A stretch of DNA of 39,954 nucleotides from Spirogloea muscicola. Its lineage: Eukaryota > Streptophyta > Zygnematophyceae > Spirogloeales > Spirogloeaceae. How positions within the stretch are numbered: position 1 is the first letter of the stretch; every line of letters starts with the position of its first letter. Positions 8,275 to 20,482 of the stretch are shown piece after piece. The notes beneath the pieces are model-generated. The model did no database searches, was not told the DNA's origin, and was given only the letters and a program-made list of their open reading frames with translations. The stretch lies in NCBI GenBank assembly GCA_009602725.1, contig WELB01000032.1:824739-864692 (forward strand). Direction: 5' to 3'. The position numbers and the translations under genes were made by a program.

Positions 8275-11200
8275 GAAGAAAGGGCTCGCCTATTGAGGAT
8301 AGGCGCTGGAAAAGCCAGCCTAAAAAAGGATGAACAAAGTACGAGAAGGGGGCCAGGGAAGCGCTAAGCAAAACAAGCTTCTTTTCGGGCTGGCTTCTCA
8401 CAGCCCTTGCCCCCATTGGGAGAGCCACTTCTTCTTCTTCTTCTCAAACAAGCACAACAAGAAACAAAGCAGCTACGTATTACTCAGTAACCCCTGCTAA
8501 GCAGCCTCAGGTCAGAGAAGCTAGGCTCCTGGAAGTGGGTCCCCTGGCCAGAGCCAAAGGCAGCAGCGAGGGCTCTGCCGGCGCGCAGGTGCAGCGCGCG
8601 GGCCATAGACCGCTGCAGCGAGACGGCCAAGCGCATATCGTACACCTGCGCTAGCGACCCGGCTGCAGGAAAGGCCACCGGCTCCCCATGGAAGCGGCGG
8701 ACGATGGCGTGGCGGGCGAGCTGGTTGAGCAGCTCGAGCCACCGAGCGCCCAACGCCCCATGCGTGTCTATAGCCAGCGGGAAGAACTAGTCTTCCCGCG
8801 GATGATCAGCATACTTAACTCCTTGGCCCGAGCGGCGCAAGCGACCGCATACCCGGCCTTGGTGGCACATTGGGCTGGGTGTGAGCGGTCGTATGCGTCG
8901 GTGGTCACCACGTCAAGGATTAGACGTGGCCCGCCAGCTTGTGAGGTGGCCACAAGTTCGACGCGACGAACGTGGAGACCGTCGGACCGTTGCTGGAGCG
9001 GCATGACTGCGGAGTTCTTCGCTGCCACCGAGAAGCCAGCCTCCACCAGGATGCCATGCATCGCATCCCGGAGGCGGTCGTGGGCCGCTGTCCGCTCTCG
9101 GCCGTGGGAACAGCGCAGAACATGAGCGGCGAGCTCCCCAGGCTCGGCCCCTCGCTCGCCACATTCCCATTGATGCACACCCTGGAGACATGGCGGCGGC
9201 AGGCCGAGGAGCCGGTGGACGGCACTGCGGAATACCTCGTCCGGGAGAGTCAGGGCGTCGTTGATGGGGAGGGCCTGGAGCCACGCCGCTGCCCCCGGGG
9301 AAGAGGCCGAGTGGAGTCTCGCGCGCCCGCGCAGGTCGGCCTCCGTGAGCTGCAGTAAGGCGGTAGTGAAGGCTGCCTTGTCCATCGCGGCCGCGAAGCG
9401 CGCTTGGACGCGCAGGTCGGCAGTGTGCGCGAGGTGCTCAAAATGGACCGCCTGGCCCGCCAGATCCGGGTGCGCCTCGAGCGGCTCCTGGTGGGCTGAG
9501 CGTAGCGACGCCTGGAAAGGCAGCACGCCTGTGTTTACCTCCACCACCGCCTGCTCCAGCGCACGCCGGCCGTGGACCAAGAAGCGCTGAGACACGGAGG
9601 CGGCTGTCTGGGCCCAGCTGCCAAGGTACGCTGCCCTGCAGGAATGGACGAGCGGGCGCAGGCCGAGAACACCGTAGCTGAGGGGTAGCGCCACCTGGTG
9701 AAGAGCGGCAGGCGACTGGAGGAAGCCCTGGTGGCAGACCAGAGCCGCCAGGCTCGCCACCATGCCTGTGTCGAAACCCGCGGACGCCGCAAGCGCCCCT
9801 GGGCGGGGTGGCCCGTGCCAAGTACTGGGGTCTCTGCGCAATGGCCTTAGTCAGCATGGCCAAAGACAGCTGCATTTCGTGCAGCTCGGGGAGCCGGGCC
9901 GCAGGCTGGAGGTGCTCCTCGAGGCGGGCGCGCAGCTGCCCCTCCACGAATGATGGCGCACCGATGGGGACCCCCAGGAGGGTGAGGCCGTCTGCAGGGG
10001 TCAGGCATTCGGGGGGCAGCGCCAGGGTGGATGGGAGGCCGCAGGGGGACCAAGCTGCGCACTTCGACGCCCGGGTGGACGAGCCGAGGGTGGCCAGCTG
10101 CAGCTCGAAGGTGCCGAAGGCCGCCGCCACATCGTCTGGAGGGCCGACCATGGTGGTGTCGTCGGCGAAGGTAGGCAGTAGGACCTCTGTTTGTGCCGCC
10201 GCGGTAGCCTGCAGAGCCCGGTGGTGAGCGAGCACAAAGTAGAAGCCAGCGAGGGGGTCCCCTTGCCGCGTGCCCGCTTGGGACTGCAGGGCCTCCACTT
10301 GGTCACCCCTCGTCCTCCAGAGAAGGTCGCTGGGCTGACCGTACCCTAAGCGGAAAAAGGGTACCAGGGAGGGGAAGGAGGCCCGGAGCTCCTCCGCAAT
10401 GCAGGCGCGCTCCACAGTGTTGAACGCATTCTTTACGTCGACGGCCAGCACCAGCCACCCCGGGTGCTGGTCCAAGGTCGCACGCACCCCGTGGACAACA
10501 GCCTCGCCCCCACTCCGCAGCCCCGCGCCGTACTGGTGGGGCGCCAGGTGCAGCTGCGCCAGCCCCGCATGCTGCTGCCAAAGAACATGGCTCACCAGGC
10601 GGTAGAGGACCTCCCCAATAGCAATGGGCCGGACTCCCCCGCTCGGCTTGTCGAAGGCGAGCAGCGTGCTGGTGCACAGTACGCCCCGGATGCTGGCCGG
10701 CACATTGTCCCGGGCCAGATGCTGGCATATCTGCAGCAGCGCGTTGAAGTCCGCAGCCTCGCCCTCAAGGAAGATCTCTTGCAGGTGCTCAGTAAGCATG
10801 CGGGAGGGGCCGCCGGCGGCTGCGTGACGGCTGGTCTGCAGAGCCTTTCCGAGGGCGTCAGCGTCCAAGACCACCTCCTCTGGCGGTGTGAAGGCGGCCA
10901 ACCACGGTGGCAAGGGGGTGCTCGCCAGGGGGTGCAGGGAGTCCAGGGCCGCCCAAGTCGCTGCATTGGTCGGCGCCAGCATCGCTTCGTCCAGGGCCTG
11001 CACAGCCTGGGAGAGCTCACCCGCGTGGCCGTAGCAAAGGGCCCTGCGGACGCTGCCGGCCCGGTTGTGCGTTGCCCCTCGGCCACCACGGTTGGCCGCA
11101 GATGCCGCCACGGCTGCGTCGTGCCGCGCCAGAAGCTCCTCCCAGTGCCCGCTCTCGAACAACTGGACGCGTTCCAGGAGGGGCTGCTGGCCTTGCTTGC

Positions 11201-12490
11201 GGCTGTCGGGAGAGACTCGCCCGAGCAGCAGCCGGGGAAGAGGAGGACCAACTTCCAGGCCGCCTCGTCCCGGTGGTCCGCAACGATCCGTTGCGTCACC
11301 GGGCGGAGCGCGCGGCGGAGGTGCGGGCGCACCCGGCGCGGGACATGGCGGAGGAGCGGTAGGGCCGCCTGGCGGTGGACTGCGGCCAGGTCGAGGCCAG
11401 CCAGCCACTGCCAGTGATGGGGCATGAGCGGGGACGGCACGGGAGGCCTGCCTGGTCTGCCCCGACGACCGCCCGCAGCCGCTGCGCTCCGCGCCTGCGC
11501 CGCACGGTTGTTGCAGCACGTGCAGACTCGCTCGTGCTTGGTCCGGCCGGACCACGCGTTGAAGGTCCTCTGGCAGTGCTGGCACAGCAGTGGTTTGGCC
11601 GAGTGAGGTGGGGGCGAAGGCGGTGGAGCCGGCGCGCTCGGTGAAGGTGAAGGCGGTGGTGGTGGAGGCAGCGTCAATGGCGCCGACTGCGGGGGGCTGG
11701 GCGGCTCGAGAGGCGGGATGGTGGATGGTTGGGAAGGCGGCGTCGGGGGAGATGGGGGCGGTGAGGACGACGGCGGCAGTGGTGGAGACGGCACAGCCGG
11801 CGGTTGCGGCTGCGGCACCTCTGTCGCCGGAGAAGCACACTCAGGGACGTCAGGGCCGAGCACATGGGGCATGGTACCCGGAGGATGGAGGAGCGTGGTC
11901 ACCTCGTGGGTCCCCTCGCATCTCAGGGGTGGAGGCGATAACGCAGGTGCCCGACGCTTCTCTCGGGCGGGAGGCCATAGAGTAATGGCCTCCGTGGTAT
12001 GCTCCGTGGTATGTTCCGCCTGAGTAGTGCCAGGGCCGGGGCGATGGGGCTGCAAGCCGCGACGGCCGCTACGGGCGGCGTGCCGGTGGGGCTGGCATGC
12101 CCCTTGCAATGTTTCCGGTGCAAGGAGACACCGCGGCGAGTTGCACAATCCCGCGGACAAGTTTGGCACGGCACGCGCGCGGGCTCCGCAGGCGGGGGTG
12201 ACGGCGGCGGAAGAGATGGGGCGGGCGCTGATGGGGGCGATGGCGAGGGGAAGGGGAAAGACGGGGGGGGCTGCGGCGAAGGTGGCGTGGTGGAATGAAG
12301 GGCGGAGAGGAGGAGGAGCCGCCGCGCCCAAGCGAACTTGGCCAGAGGGTAGGGTAGTCGGGGCTCCGGCTCTGTGGGCGGCGCCGAGAACGCGCGGGTG
12401 TGGCGACGGCGGCGGCGGCGGGGGCCGGCGCGGGGGCCGGGTCGGGAGGGGGCCAGCTCGCCGCCGCGGACCCCATGGCGGGCGCCGCCG
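8275..12490 (-). mobile_element. R2-like non-LTR retrotransposon, near full length, frameshifted
   Basis: Read on the minus strand from 12490. After a proline-rich leader, zinc finger 1 (CQTCPRDC...HRKHC) is near 12165-12097 and zinc finger 2 (CQHCQRTFNAWSGRTKHERVC core) near 11590-11520. A pre-RT region (HHWQWLAGLDLAAVHRQ; EELLARHDAAVAA) follows, then the reverse transcriptase with KPSGGVRPIAIGEVLYRLV, LAVDVKNAFNTVER, QGDPLAGFYF and FADDTTMVG (acidic pair near 10158-10163). After that come a CCHC-like knuckle (WECGERG...HVLRC, near 9190-9110) and the endonuclease (AHDRLRDAM, RRVELVA, LILDVVTTD). It ends SDLRLLSRGY-stop at 8484. The frame changes near 11950, 11230, 9830 and 8770, so no intact protein remains. 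The 3' tail reaches about 8275 and ends in an AGGCTGG.../GAGCCCTTTCTTC module. This is an ancient, dead copy. Confidence 0.85.
8379..8445 (+). mobile_element. 67-bp short mobile module with 8-bp target duplication
   Basis: The insert begins TTCTTTTCGGGCTGGC, contains GGGCTG...CAGCCC (6-bp stem, 8-nt loop) and ends in (CTT)n-type sequence. It is bracketed by AAACAAGC at 8371-8378 and 8446-8453. The same 3' UTR occurs without the insert near 33955 and 34340, where the flanks join directly with a single AAACAAGC. It therefore inserted here, opposite in orientation to its retroelement host. Confidence 0.85.
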
Positions 12491-12494
12491 ACCC

Positions 12495-12806
12495 CGTCGT
12501 AGAGGGGCAATGGCTGTGATTGGCCAGCCCAGAATAAGGATTCACAGAGTTCGAAGGGGCCAAATAAGCGCTAAAGCACAACGACCAAGTGGCCACTGGG
12601 TGCTCAATACCCCTTCGTGAGCAGCCACAGGTAAGTGAAAATAATCTCCCCGTAGCGGGTCCCCTGTATGCAATCAGAGGCCGTAGCCAAAACGCGACCG
12701 GCAGGCAGATGCAAGGCGTGTGCCAATGATTGCTGCAGCGATATTGAGAGGCGCAAACGAACCTGGGCGAGCGAGCCTGCCGCGTTGTGAACACCTGTTC
12801 CAACGG
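12495..12806 (-). mobile_element. R2-like retroelement, 3' end fragment
   Basis: The minus strand encodes a C-terminus ending WLLTKGY-stop (stop at 12604-12606), then a 3' UTR with CGCTTATTTGGCCCCTTCGA and a module core (GGGCTGGCCAATCACAGCC) running to about 12495. It sits immediately upstream of, and in the same direction as, the larger element at 8275-12490: a head-to-tail pair. Confidence 0.7.
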
Positions 12807-13772
12807 GCGGTGACTGATTTGGGCGGGCGCGGCTATGCGGTCTTGAACACCCTCTGTATNCTCCTTCCCCGCCTGGGCCTCTTGCCCATGATACCTGCCG
12901 CCTGCCCAGCCACGGCGGCCTCTCGCGTCGCGCGATCATGCCCGCCAGAGCCGGCGCCGCGATACTCTGCGCGGCGCCGGCCCACGCCCGTCCGAGTCCC
13001 CACACAGCCGACTCGGGGGTCCTCGAGCGCCCCGGCCTGCCTGGCCTGCGCCTCCGCTGACACTGTCACGACCACCCTCCGCATGCACCTCCTGGCTGGC
13101 TTCCACAGCCGCTCTTCCGCCATCAAGCAGCCGCATCCCTCGCCCTTGCAGGCGCCCAAGTCCCACACCCTCTGGCACCTGCCGAGCCAGCCCCCGCTCG
13201 AGCCGCCGCCGCTTGCCTGCCAGCAGCGCCAACGGCACTGCGCCGGCGTGACGAGCGCCGCCCATTCGTTCGTGATGTGGGGCGACGCCTGCAGTCCAAC
13301 GAGCTCCCGATGACAGGTGCTCCAGGGAGTCCTGGCGAGCAGCGCCGGCCGGCTGCGTAGATGGGCCTGCCTCCTGCCGCAGCGTCCGAGGTCGTCGTGG
13401 ACGTCAAGGCGGCGGCGACAGAGCAGCCGGAGGCGGTTGCGTCGTCGTACAGAGCGTCCTGGGCGGCGGGCCATAGTCGTCAGGTGCGGCGCTCGGAGCC
13501 CGCCCAGCGTGGCACCGCGGGCCTGCAAAGGAAGCTGGCATTGTGATCTCAGCCCGTGCACCGGATAGTGCCAGAAGGTCTCACTTTGCAATTAGTGCTG
13601 CCTTCTCGTCTGACCAAGCTGGCCGCAATCCGCCCCCCTCGTCCAGGCTGCCGCTGGTCCAGCGTCTGCAGGTGGCAGGCTGCTTGGCGGTGAACAGCTA
13701 GCGGACACAGGTGGCTGCGAGCCTGGAAACTCACAGGGGATATGGCGCTCTGGATCGCTGCCAACGACTCAG
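12807..13772. other. GC-rich region upstream of the histidine kinase
   Basis: No recognised protein on either strand. Long open frames exist (for example minus 13591-12833 and plus 12720-13313), but they are Arg/Ala/Pro-rich and mirror each other, as expected from GC-rich DNA. A module-like block (CTGGCTGGCTTCCACAGCCG) lies near 13089. An ambiguous base is at 12860. The kinase promoter and 5' UTR should be near 13600-13772. Confidence 0.4.
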
Positions 13773-16700
13773 ATGAACATTGGCACGCCGGTCCGGGTGC
13801 CGTCCTCCATTGAGGATGGCGGAGGACTTGATGGTGACGATGCCGTCATCCACTCCTCGTGGCTGCAGTTGCACTGGCCATCAGCGGCCACCATGCGCTT
13901 GGTTGTCATGCTGTGGCTCGCCATTGGCCTCGCCATCACTGCCACTGTGCTCGTCGAGGTCAGCAATGCCAGCTATGCCGGCCAGCGCCGACAGCTGGAG
14001 CTGGCGTGCCGCGACTGGGCCGTCAACGTCAAGACTTCCTTTGAGCACTCCAGGTGCAGCAGGCTGTCATGGCTATGAAGTTGATAAGGAGTGCACTCCG
14101 CAAAAGCGAGTGGCATATAACCCTCGCCTCAATGCAATTCTGGTAGTGTGTCTGTACCGTGAGAACCTGCGGTGGCCAGGCATCCTGCATCATCCTGCTG
14201 TAGTTTCTGCTGTAGCTACATATGTCCCACTTGACAGTGAGGTGATAAAACAGCACAGCTATCATCATGCGAAGCCCACGGCATTCTTAATGGAAGTCAT
14301 CCAACCTGCCATTACGTCTCCAGCGCCAGGAGCTTGACCTGTACTGCCACACGGGCATACTTTGAAGATCGCTACTCCTGACTTGAAATGGGTTGAGGTG
14401 GGCTGCTGACAAAACGGCTGCTCCGTTTGTTCACGCAGCTCCGGGGCGATGCTCTTCACGGAGATGATCAACAAGTTTTATCTGCAGAAGCGGAGGTCAG
14501 CGCTGACTGAGGACACATTTCAGCAACTCGCCAACAGCACCGCTTATGACAGGCCTCTCTTGAACGGTGCGAGTCGCACACAGGTCATGTGTGTTGCATA
14601 GCTCAGCTCTCAGAGGAGAAGGTGGCCATTCAAAGTGCCCTCTAATGGCTGCTACAGCGTGCTTAGGCGGGTTGGGAGCACCCCCACTCCCAACAGTAAT
14701 TATTCATCGTGAGTGGGAGAGACCTTCCGCTGCTAACAGATGCTCTGTCATGCAGGCATGGCATTCCTGCAGAAGGTGACGCAGGCTGAGCGACCGGCTT
14801 TTGAGAAAAGGAAGGGCTCCTGCCTCCGATCATATTTTGAGAACAGCTGCCTTCCGACGGCCAAAGACTACGCTGCCTGCATCTTCCTGTACAGGGTAGA
14901 GAAGGGGCCCAGTCTTCCTGCCCTCCCATTCTTGTCGGACGCGAAAGGTGCGAGTCGAGACTGACAAGTCCAGCCCGTGTAAGTAACTCGGGGTGCATGC
15001 GCCAAGGTCGCTTATCATGCTTTCACAGCGGGCTTGCCCATCCCAGCTCTTTCTGACATCTTCGTCTCCTGGAATTTCAGGGGTTTTGGAGGCCGTCGAC
15101 CCTCTTCTTATAGCCGAGAGCCAAGACCCGGTGCTATCAGCACCCATACAGGACCCAAGCTCCCGAGGATATGGTATCCTTACATTGGGAACATTCCCCG
15201 TGCACAGGACGCCTTCCCCATCAGCCTCGACGGCTGCTGAGAACAAGACCACTTTCGCGGGCTGGCTACTTGTGGGCATCCTCTTCAACGAGGTGATGAG
15301 CATGCATGGTCGTCCCAGATTGAGCTCACGGCTTGGATCACTACTACCAGTCAAGCAGTTCTTGCAGCAGGCAAACAAGAGCCACGTGACGAGCCATCTG
15401 ATGTTACAGTGATGTCGAGGCCTTGTTGGAAAACGCCATAATGCGCAGCAACACCCACCTTGAGCTGGACGTTGTTGAGCAGGTCATGGAGCAACAGTAC
15501 AAGAGTGCTTTTCAACATGAGAAGGTCGTGGCTCGCCTGGTGGATGCCACAAACCCTCAGGCGCCCCAGTTGGTGGGCAAGCCACAGCATCTGCCCAGCC
15601 TGGATGACGATCACGAGCATTACCCTGTGCAGCTGGACCTCGACCTGAATCCCGACCGGGATTACGTACTGGAGTGCAGGTCAGGCTGTGGGATATTAAG
15701 CATTTGACTAGTCGGCAGTTGACATTGTTGTGGTGTCTCTTTCCATCTTATGAAGCACCTATGACAGGACGACAGGAGGGATGACAGGAGGCACTTTTAA
15801 ACCTGCTTGACTTTTGTGGCACTGATATACTTCGTATACTGCAGGGAGCAGCTTGAAGCACTGTCCTTTGCACCCCCCTTGCAGTCATCCCATGCATCTA
15901 TTATATCTTTCGCTGGCATCTTCTTACATGCACAGCACCATGGATAACAACAAATGCAGGTTCACCAGGCAAGGCTTCGTTCCCAGGGCTGCCGTCCAGT
16001 GGGCAGGAGCTGCCCTTATCATTGCGTCGCTGAGCGCCTACATCATGTGGGCGACCAGCAGCGGCATCGAGACGATGAGGATCAGCTATGAGCGCCTGAA
16101 GCTGCTCAAGGATGACATGAAGCTGGCAAAACAGGCCGCAGAGATGGCCTCCATGGCCAAGGGCGCATTCCTGACAACCATGTCGCACGAGATGCGCACG
16201 CCCATGAACGGCATAATTGGTAGGACATGTCCAGACCATGGAGCTGCTAGCTGCAATCTCTCAGTTGTAATCTAGGCTGTCGCGGAATTGCAGTTGTCTG
16301 TATGCACGTGCCACTGAATGGCTATTCCAGTGTAGATTATTTCCATTCAAAAGTGTCTTGTTTTATAATAAGATTACTGCTCTTGACTGCTGCCAGGTAT
16401 GTTGAACCTGCTGAAGGACACAAAGCTGGACGTAGTCCAGCTAGACTATGTCGAAACAGCGCGCATCAGCGGTCGTGCTCTGTGTGCTCTTATATCTGAT
16501 GTACTCGACTTGTCAAAGATTGAGGTAGATCACTGTCACTCGTACCTTCCAATGTGCTGGATCAGTTGAGGATCTTGCAAATTCGCCGCACAAGACTAAT
16601 AGCAGTCCATGGATAATAAGAAGCATCCCGCTAGTCCAGCCACCAATCTGCAAATGGCTTCCAGGAGAGCCCATTCATTTGCGACATCTCATCTCATTCT

Positions 16701-19700
16701 TATCTGCTGCTATTATAATCATTAAGTAGCACATTATGAATGGTCTGTTCAAGGTTGTGGCACTTTCCTTCAAAACGCACAATGAGCTTCTCAAGGATTC
16801 CCTGCTCAAGAAGTCGTGAATCAGGGGCTTGATTCGATGCATCAGCTGGAGTGAGCGTATTCATGTTACTAACGCTTAAGTCATATGATGGAATAGGCTG
16901 GACATCTGGAGTTGGAGAACATCCCAATGGATATCAGGGAAGTTGTCGACAATGTCTTGAGTATGGTGAGCTCCTGACAAATTCGAAGTGATGACAGCGA
17001 TTTGCATTTCGATATGCTGCCCAACTCTTACGCAGGTCCCCGTCCTTCTCCATCTTGTTGGCAGCTTACAGAAGGCTTCGTGCTCCTTCAGAAGTTCGAC
17101 CTTGTGGCTTGAGGATATAGGTTGCAGCGTCCCTCTAGGTTGCATCGTCGTGGGACGCGGAGCGAACATGCCGATGTGGATTTCGGCTCAAGTTGACCTT
17201 ATTCTTTGCACGGCAGTTTGCAGACTGCACGCGAGCAGCAGGGGTTCAGCTTGGCTTGCTTGTGGATCCAAGTGTTCCTTACATCCTCCTAGGCGATCCT
17301 TTGCGTTTCTGTCAGGTCAGCAAGGACGACCCACTTTTGGTGCTGTCAAAGCTTCGTTCAGAGATGATTGTTTCACATGTTACAGGTTGAGTAACCATCA
17401 AGCTGTGATACTATGCGTATGCAACAAGGACATCCCCATAGCAACTGATGGGCTTCTCTTACCTGGCATCAGATTCTGATCAACCTGCTGGCGAATGCCT
17501 GCAAATTTACAAGGGACGGTCACATCGCAGTCTGCATCCGCATGGCTGAGCCCGAAGAAGTAGTCAACCACACAATTGCGCCGTATTCCAGACAGCCATC
17601 CTTGAAGAGCGCCAGCATCAGATGTAAAACGAATACAAGTGGTCACGAGACACTGAGTGGCTACGAAGCAGTAGAGAGCTGCAGCAGCTGGAGCAGAGTC
17701 ATCCACCTTGTAAATAGCAGAGGGCGTTCCATGTCTGAGGCCTGGCACAAGGACCAGCATGTTCGACTGATTATCTCTATAGAAGACACAGGTTGGTCCC
17801 ACTTTGTCTGAAGGCCTTACAGAGCCAGTGCTCGACATGCTTGAGCCTAAGCTCGACTTGGCTCAGCAGTGCAGCAGTCGAATATCTAGGACATTTCTGA
17901 TATATCTCTTGCCTGCAGGACTTGGAATTCCTGATGCAGCACAGAGGAACATATTCAAGCCTTTCTGCCAAGCTGATACAAGCACAACTAGGACTCACGG
18001 AGGCACAGGTGACGTCTCTACTCTCGTGGCAAGTCAGAACAGGCTGAGGATTGCTGTCAACACGACGCTTGAGATGTGAGCATATCTGCTCTCACTGCTC
18101 AGAACAAAGACAAGCTAACGATGTAAGATCGATGTGATGATTGCTGCTGCCTGTTGCGCAGGCATAGGATTGAGCATATGCAAGCGGCTGGTGAATATGA
18201 TGGGGGGCGACATAAGCTTCGTGTCTCGCAGTGGCATCGGAACCACTTTCTTCTTCGATGTGAGCTTGCTCATCGCCCCACCAGGGAGCCAAAGTGCGAG
18301 CTCCCTCCAGAGATCCTCCTGCCTGGACGCCGCCGCCAAAGTACTCCAAGGAGGCACAGTGCTCGTAGTCGATGACCGACCAGCGCGGCGCGCCATTGCA
18401 GCCAGCATCTTGCTGCAATTAGGCGTCTCCGTCCACTTCTACTCTTCATTAGCTGAAGTGGGGCCTCATGTAGCCCATTTAGCCCACTGCCATTCACCTG
18501 GAGCAGGCCCAACATTGCCATCGAAGCAGCCGCAGGCAGAGCAGGATGCAACTTCTGTCACCTGCTCCCAAGATGACTGCACCCAAGACTTGTTCACCTC
18601 ATACTCACTGAGGCCATCCCAAAGTCAAGCGCTACCCACGTCAGTCGGTCAATCATGCAAGCAGGATCGCCTTTCAGAAAGTTGCCCCTGGGATGCGCCC
18701 TCCTCAGAGCTGCCCTACCCATTCCCCTCTCCGCAGTCGACCTCGTCTTGCACCTCTTCCAGCTCCTCTCAAACTTCCATATCATCAGTCGACACGGGCA
18801 GGCTAGCAGCACCAAGTGGTGTGCTCGTCATCCTTGTTGAGGCAGATGTGTGGGCTGCAGAGAGGCAACTGGCGAGAGAAGTGACTGCAGCCTGTCAGCT
18901 CGGTGGTGGCGTCCAGACCAGGCATGCATATGTGCACCTACTATCGCCTTCTGCAGAGCCTGAGAACGAAGCACTCAAAGATGGCTTCAACTCGGTCCTA
19001 CTGAAGCCACTGAGGACATGTGCCGTTGCTTCTGGCTTGGTGCTCTCCCACATGGCAACGGCCGGGGGCAATAGCAGAGTTGCTCCTCATGCATTGCCTC
19101 ATGATAATGGAGCAATAGCAGGTAAGAGATTCTGCTATTTGCCCTCAATTGTGTATATACATGTTGTAGTCAAGGCTTGGTATTGTCGCTTTGGTAACAA
19201 TCGCTCCGTGCTTGGTTCCACTGCAACTTGGCTATGGTGCAATCGCAGGAGGAGGCTTGTCCCTTCAGGAGCTGCAAATTCCGGTCATGGACTCAGGCAA
19301 CTCACTTGCCTCGCTCAAGGAGAAGTTGACACAATGTCTTTCAGGCAAGCGATGTCTTGTAGTGGATGACAATGCTGTGAATCGCAAGGTCATGAGCAAA
19401 ATGCTGTTGAGGTACGGCGTCAGCGTGGACTTGGCTGAAGGAGGAGCAAAGGCAGTGGCAATGCTCACAACTGTAAACCCTGGCCTTCCAGCACCATATG
19501 ACATTGTCTTCATGGATCTCCAGGTACAGGCTCTGAACATGATGTATTGTCATTGTGATAGCAATATTGTGTGTGTGTGCGCGCACGCGTGGATTCCTGC
19601 TTGTGTGTGTGCACGTTTGCATGCGATTTAGGGGCATGTGTTGCCAAGATTTTTACAATCAAGAAGATCACTGTTGCCTACTAGATGGCTGTAATGTTTG

Positions 19701-20008
19701 CTGCTGGCTGCTACTATGCCTTGCAGATGCCCGAAATGGATGGCTATGAAGCCGTGAAACATTTCCGAGAGCATGAGGCCAATACTGAATATCCAACAAC
19801 AAGTCACGGCACGGGTCCAGTCACGGGCACTCGGCTTCCTGTGGTGGCGCTTACTGCTGACATCGTTGTTGGGACTAGGGAAAGGTGCAAGGATGCCGGC
19901 ATGGATGGATACATGTCTAAGCCTATTGAGGAGGACCAACTATGGCAAGTGATATCCAGAATTTGTGGCCGCACTCCTCACCCACCCGCGAGCTCATTTC
20001 CACTCTAG
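13773..20008 (+). CDS. CHASE-domain hybrid histidine kinase, cytokinin-receptor-like, 15 exons
   Basis: A membrane sensor kinase. Exons are 13773-14053, 14439-14566, 14756-14947, 15081-15292, 15420-15679, 15845-15883, 15960-16219, 16397-16524, 16897-16965, 17217-17315, 17473-17791, 17919-18008, 18162-19121, 19249-19523 and 19727-20008. Every phase matches, giving 1197 aa. Order: TM1 (about 41-62), CHASE sensor (about 63-335; [49 protein letters not shown]), TM2 (about 383-402), HisKA with phosphoacceptor His447 ([16 protein letters not shown]), HATPase (N-box [13 protein letters not shown] from 557, [20 protein letters not shown]), a degenerate receiver (DDR 763-765) and a canonical receiver (DD 1052-1053, Asp1102 in [11 protein letters not shown], Thr1147, Lys1169). 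This layout is that of plant AHK/CRE1 receptors. The ligand is inferred, not shown. Met41 is a possible alternative start. The exon 5 acceptor (15419) is the least certain joint. Confidence 0.92.
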
Positions 20009-20412
20009 TCATGGTGCTCAGACCTGCCAACTCCTGACTTCTTGGTGGCTACCAATGTAGAGAATGTGAGGCGTACAAGGCTTACATGACTATGAAGGTG
20101 TGTGTAGTGCAGTGCAACTGTTCCTCTTCTCAGTGGCCAGCCACTCGATCGCTTGAGCAAGTGGTAAAGGACTTGCCACACCTATGACGTCCAACATATG
20201 TGAAACTCAGAGGTAGCCACATAGGACATCCCACCAAGTACGATTCTGAGGAAGCTCCTTCTCACGTGCGCCATGTACAGGTTGAGAATCTGTATATTGG
20301 AGGATCCCATGGACTATTCTTCACATACACAGCACTGTGAGTGATCACCTTGTGTAAAGCTCAGCATAGAATGCCTGTCAGGAGGATACGGGACTCTAGC
20401 ACATTTCTTCTA
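20009..20412. other. Kinase 3' flank
   Basis: Presumed 3' UTR and intergenic sequence. A TGTAA, the usual algal polyadenylation signal, occurs near 20353. No coding region is seen. Confidence 0.4.
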
Positions 20413-20482
20413 GCACTTTGGATCTTGTCCTTCTTTTTGGGCTGGCCTTTCCCGGCCCCTCTTCTCTACGGGCGAGCAAATT
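20413..20482 (+). repeat. Short CTT-tail module
   Basis: Reads CTTGTCCTTCTTTTTGGGCT then GGCCTTTCCCGGCCCCTCTTCTCTACGGGCGAGCAAATTC. This is the retroelement-type tail variant standing alone, without retroelement coding sequence next to it. Confidence 0.75.

Noticed and set aside
12833-13591. 252-codon minus-strand frame
   Set aside because: Mirror-image open frames on both strands in GC-rich DNA, no recognisable domain, contains an ambiguous base.
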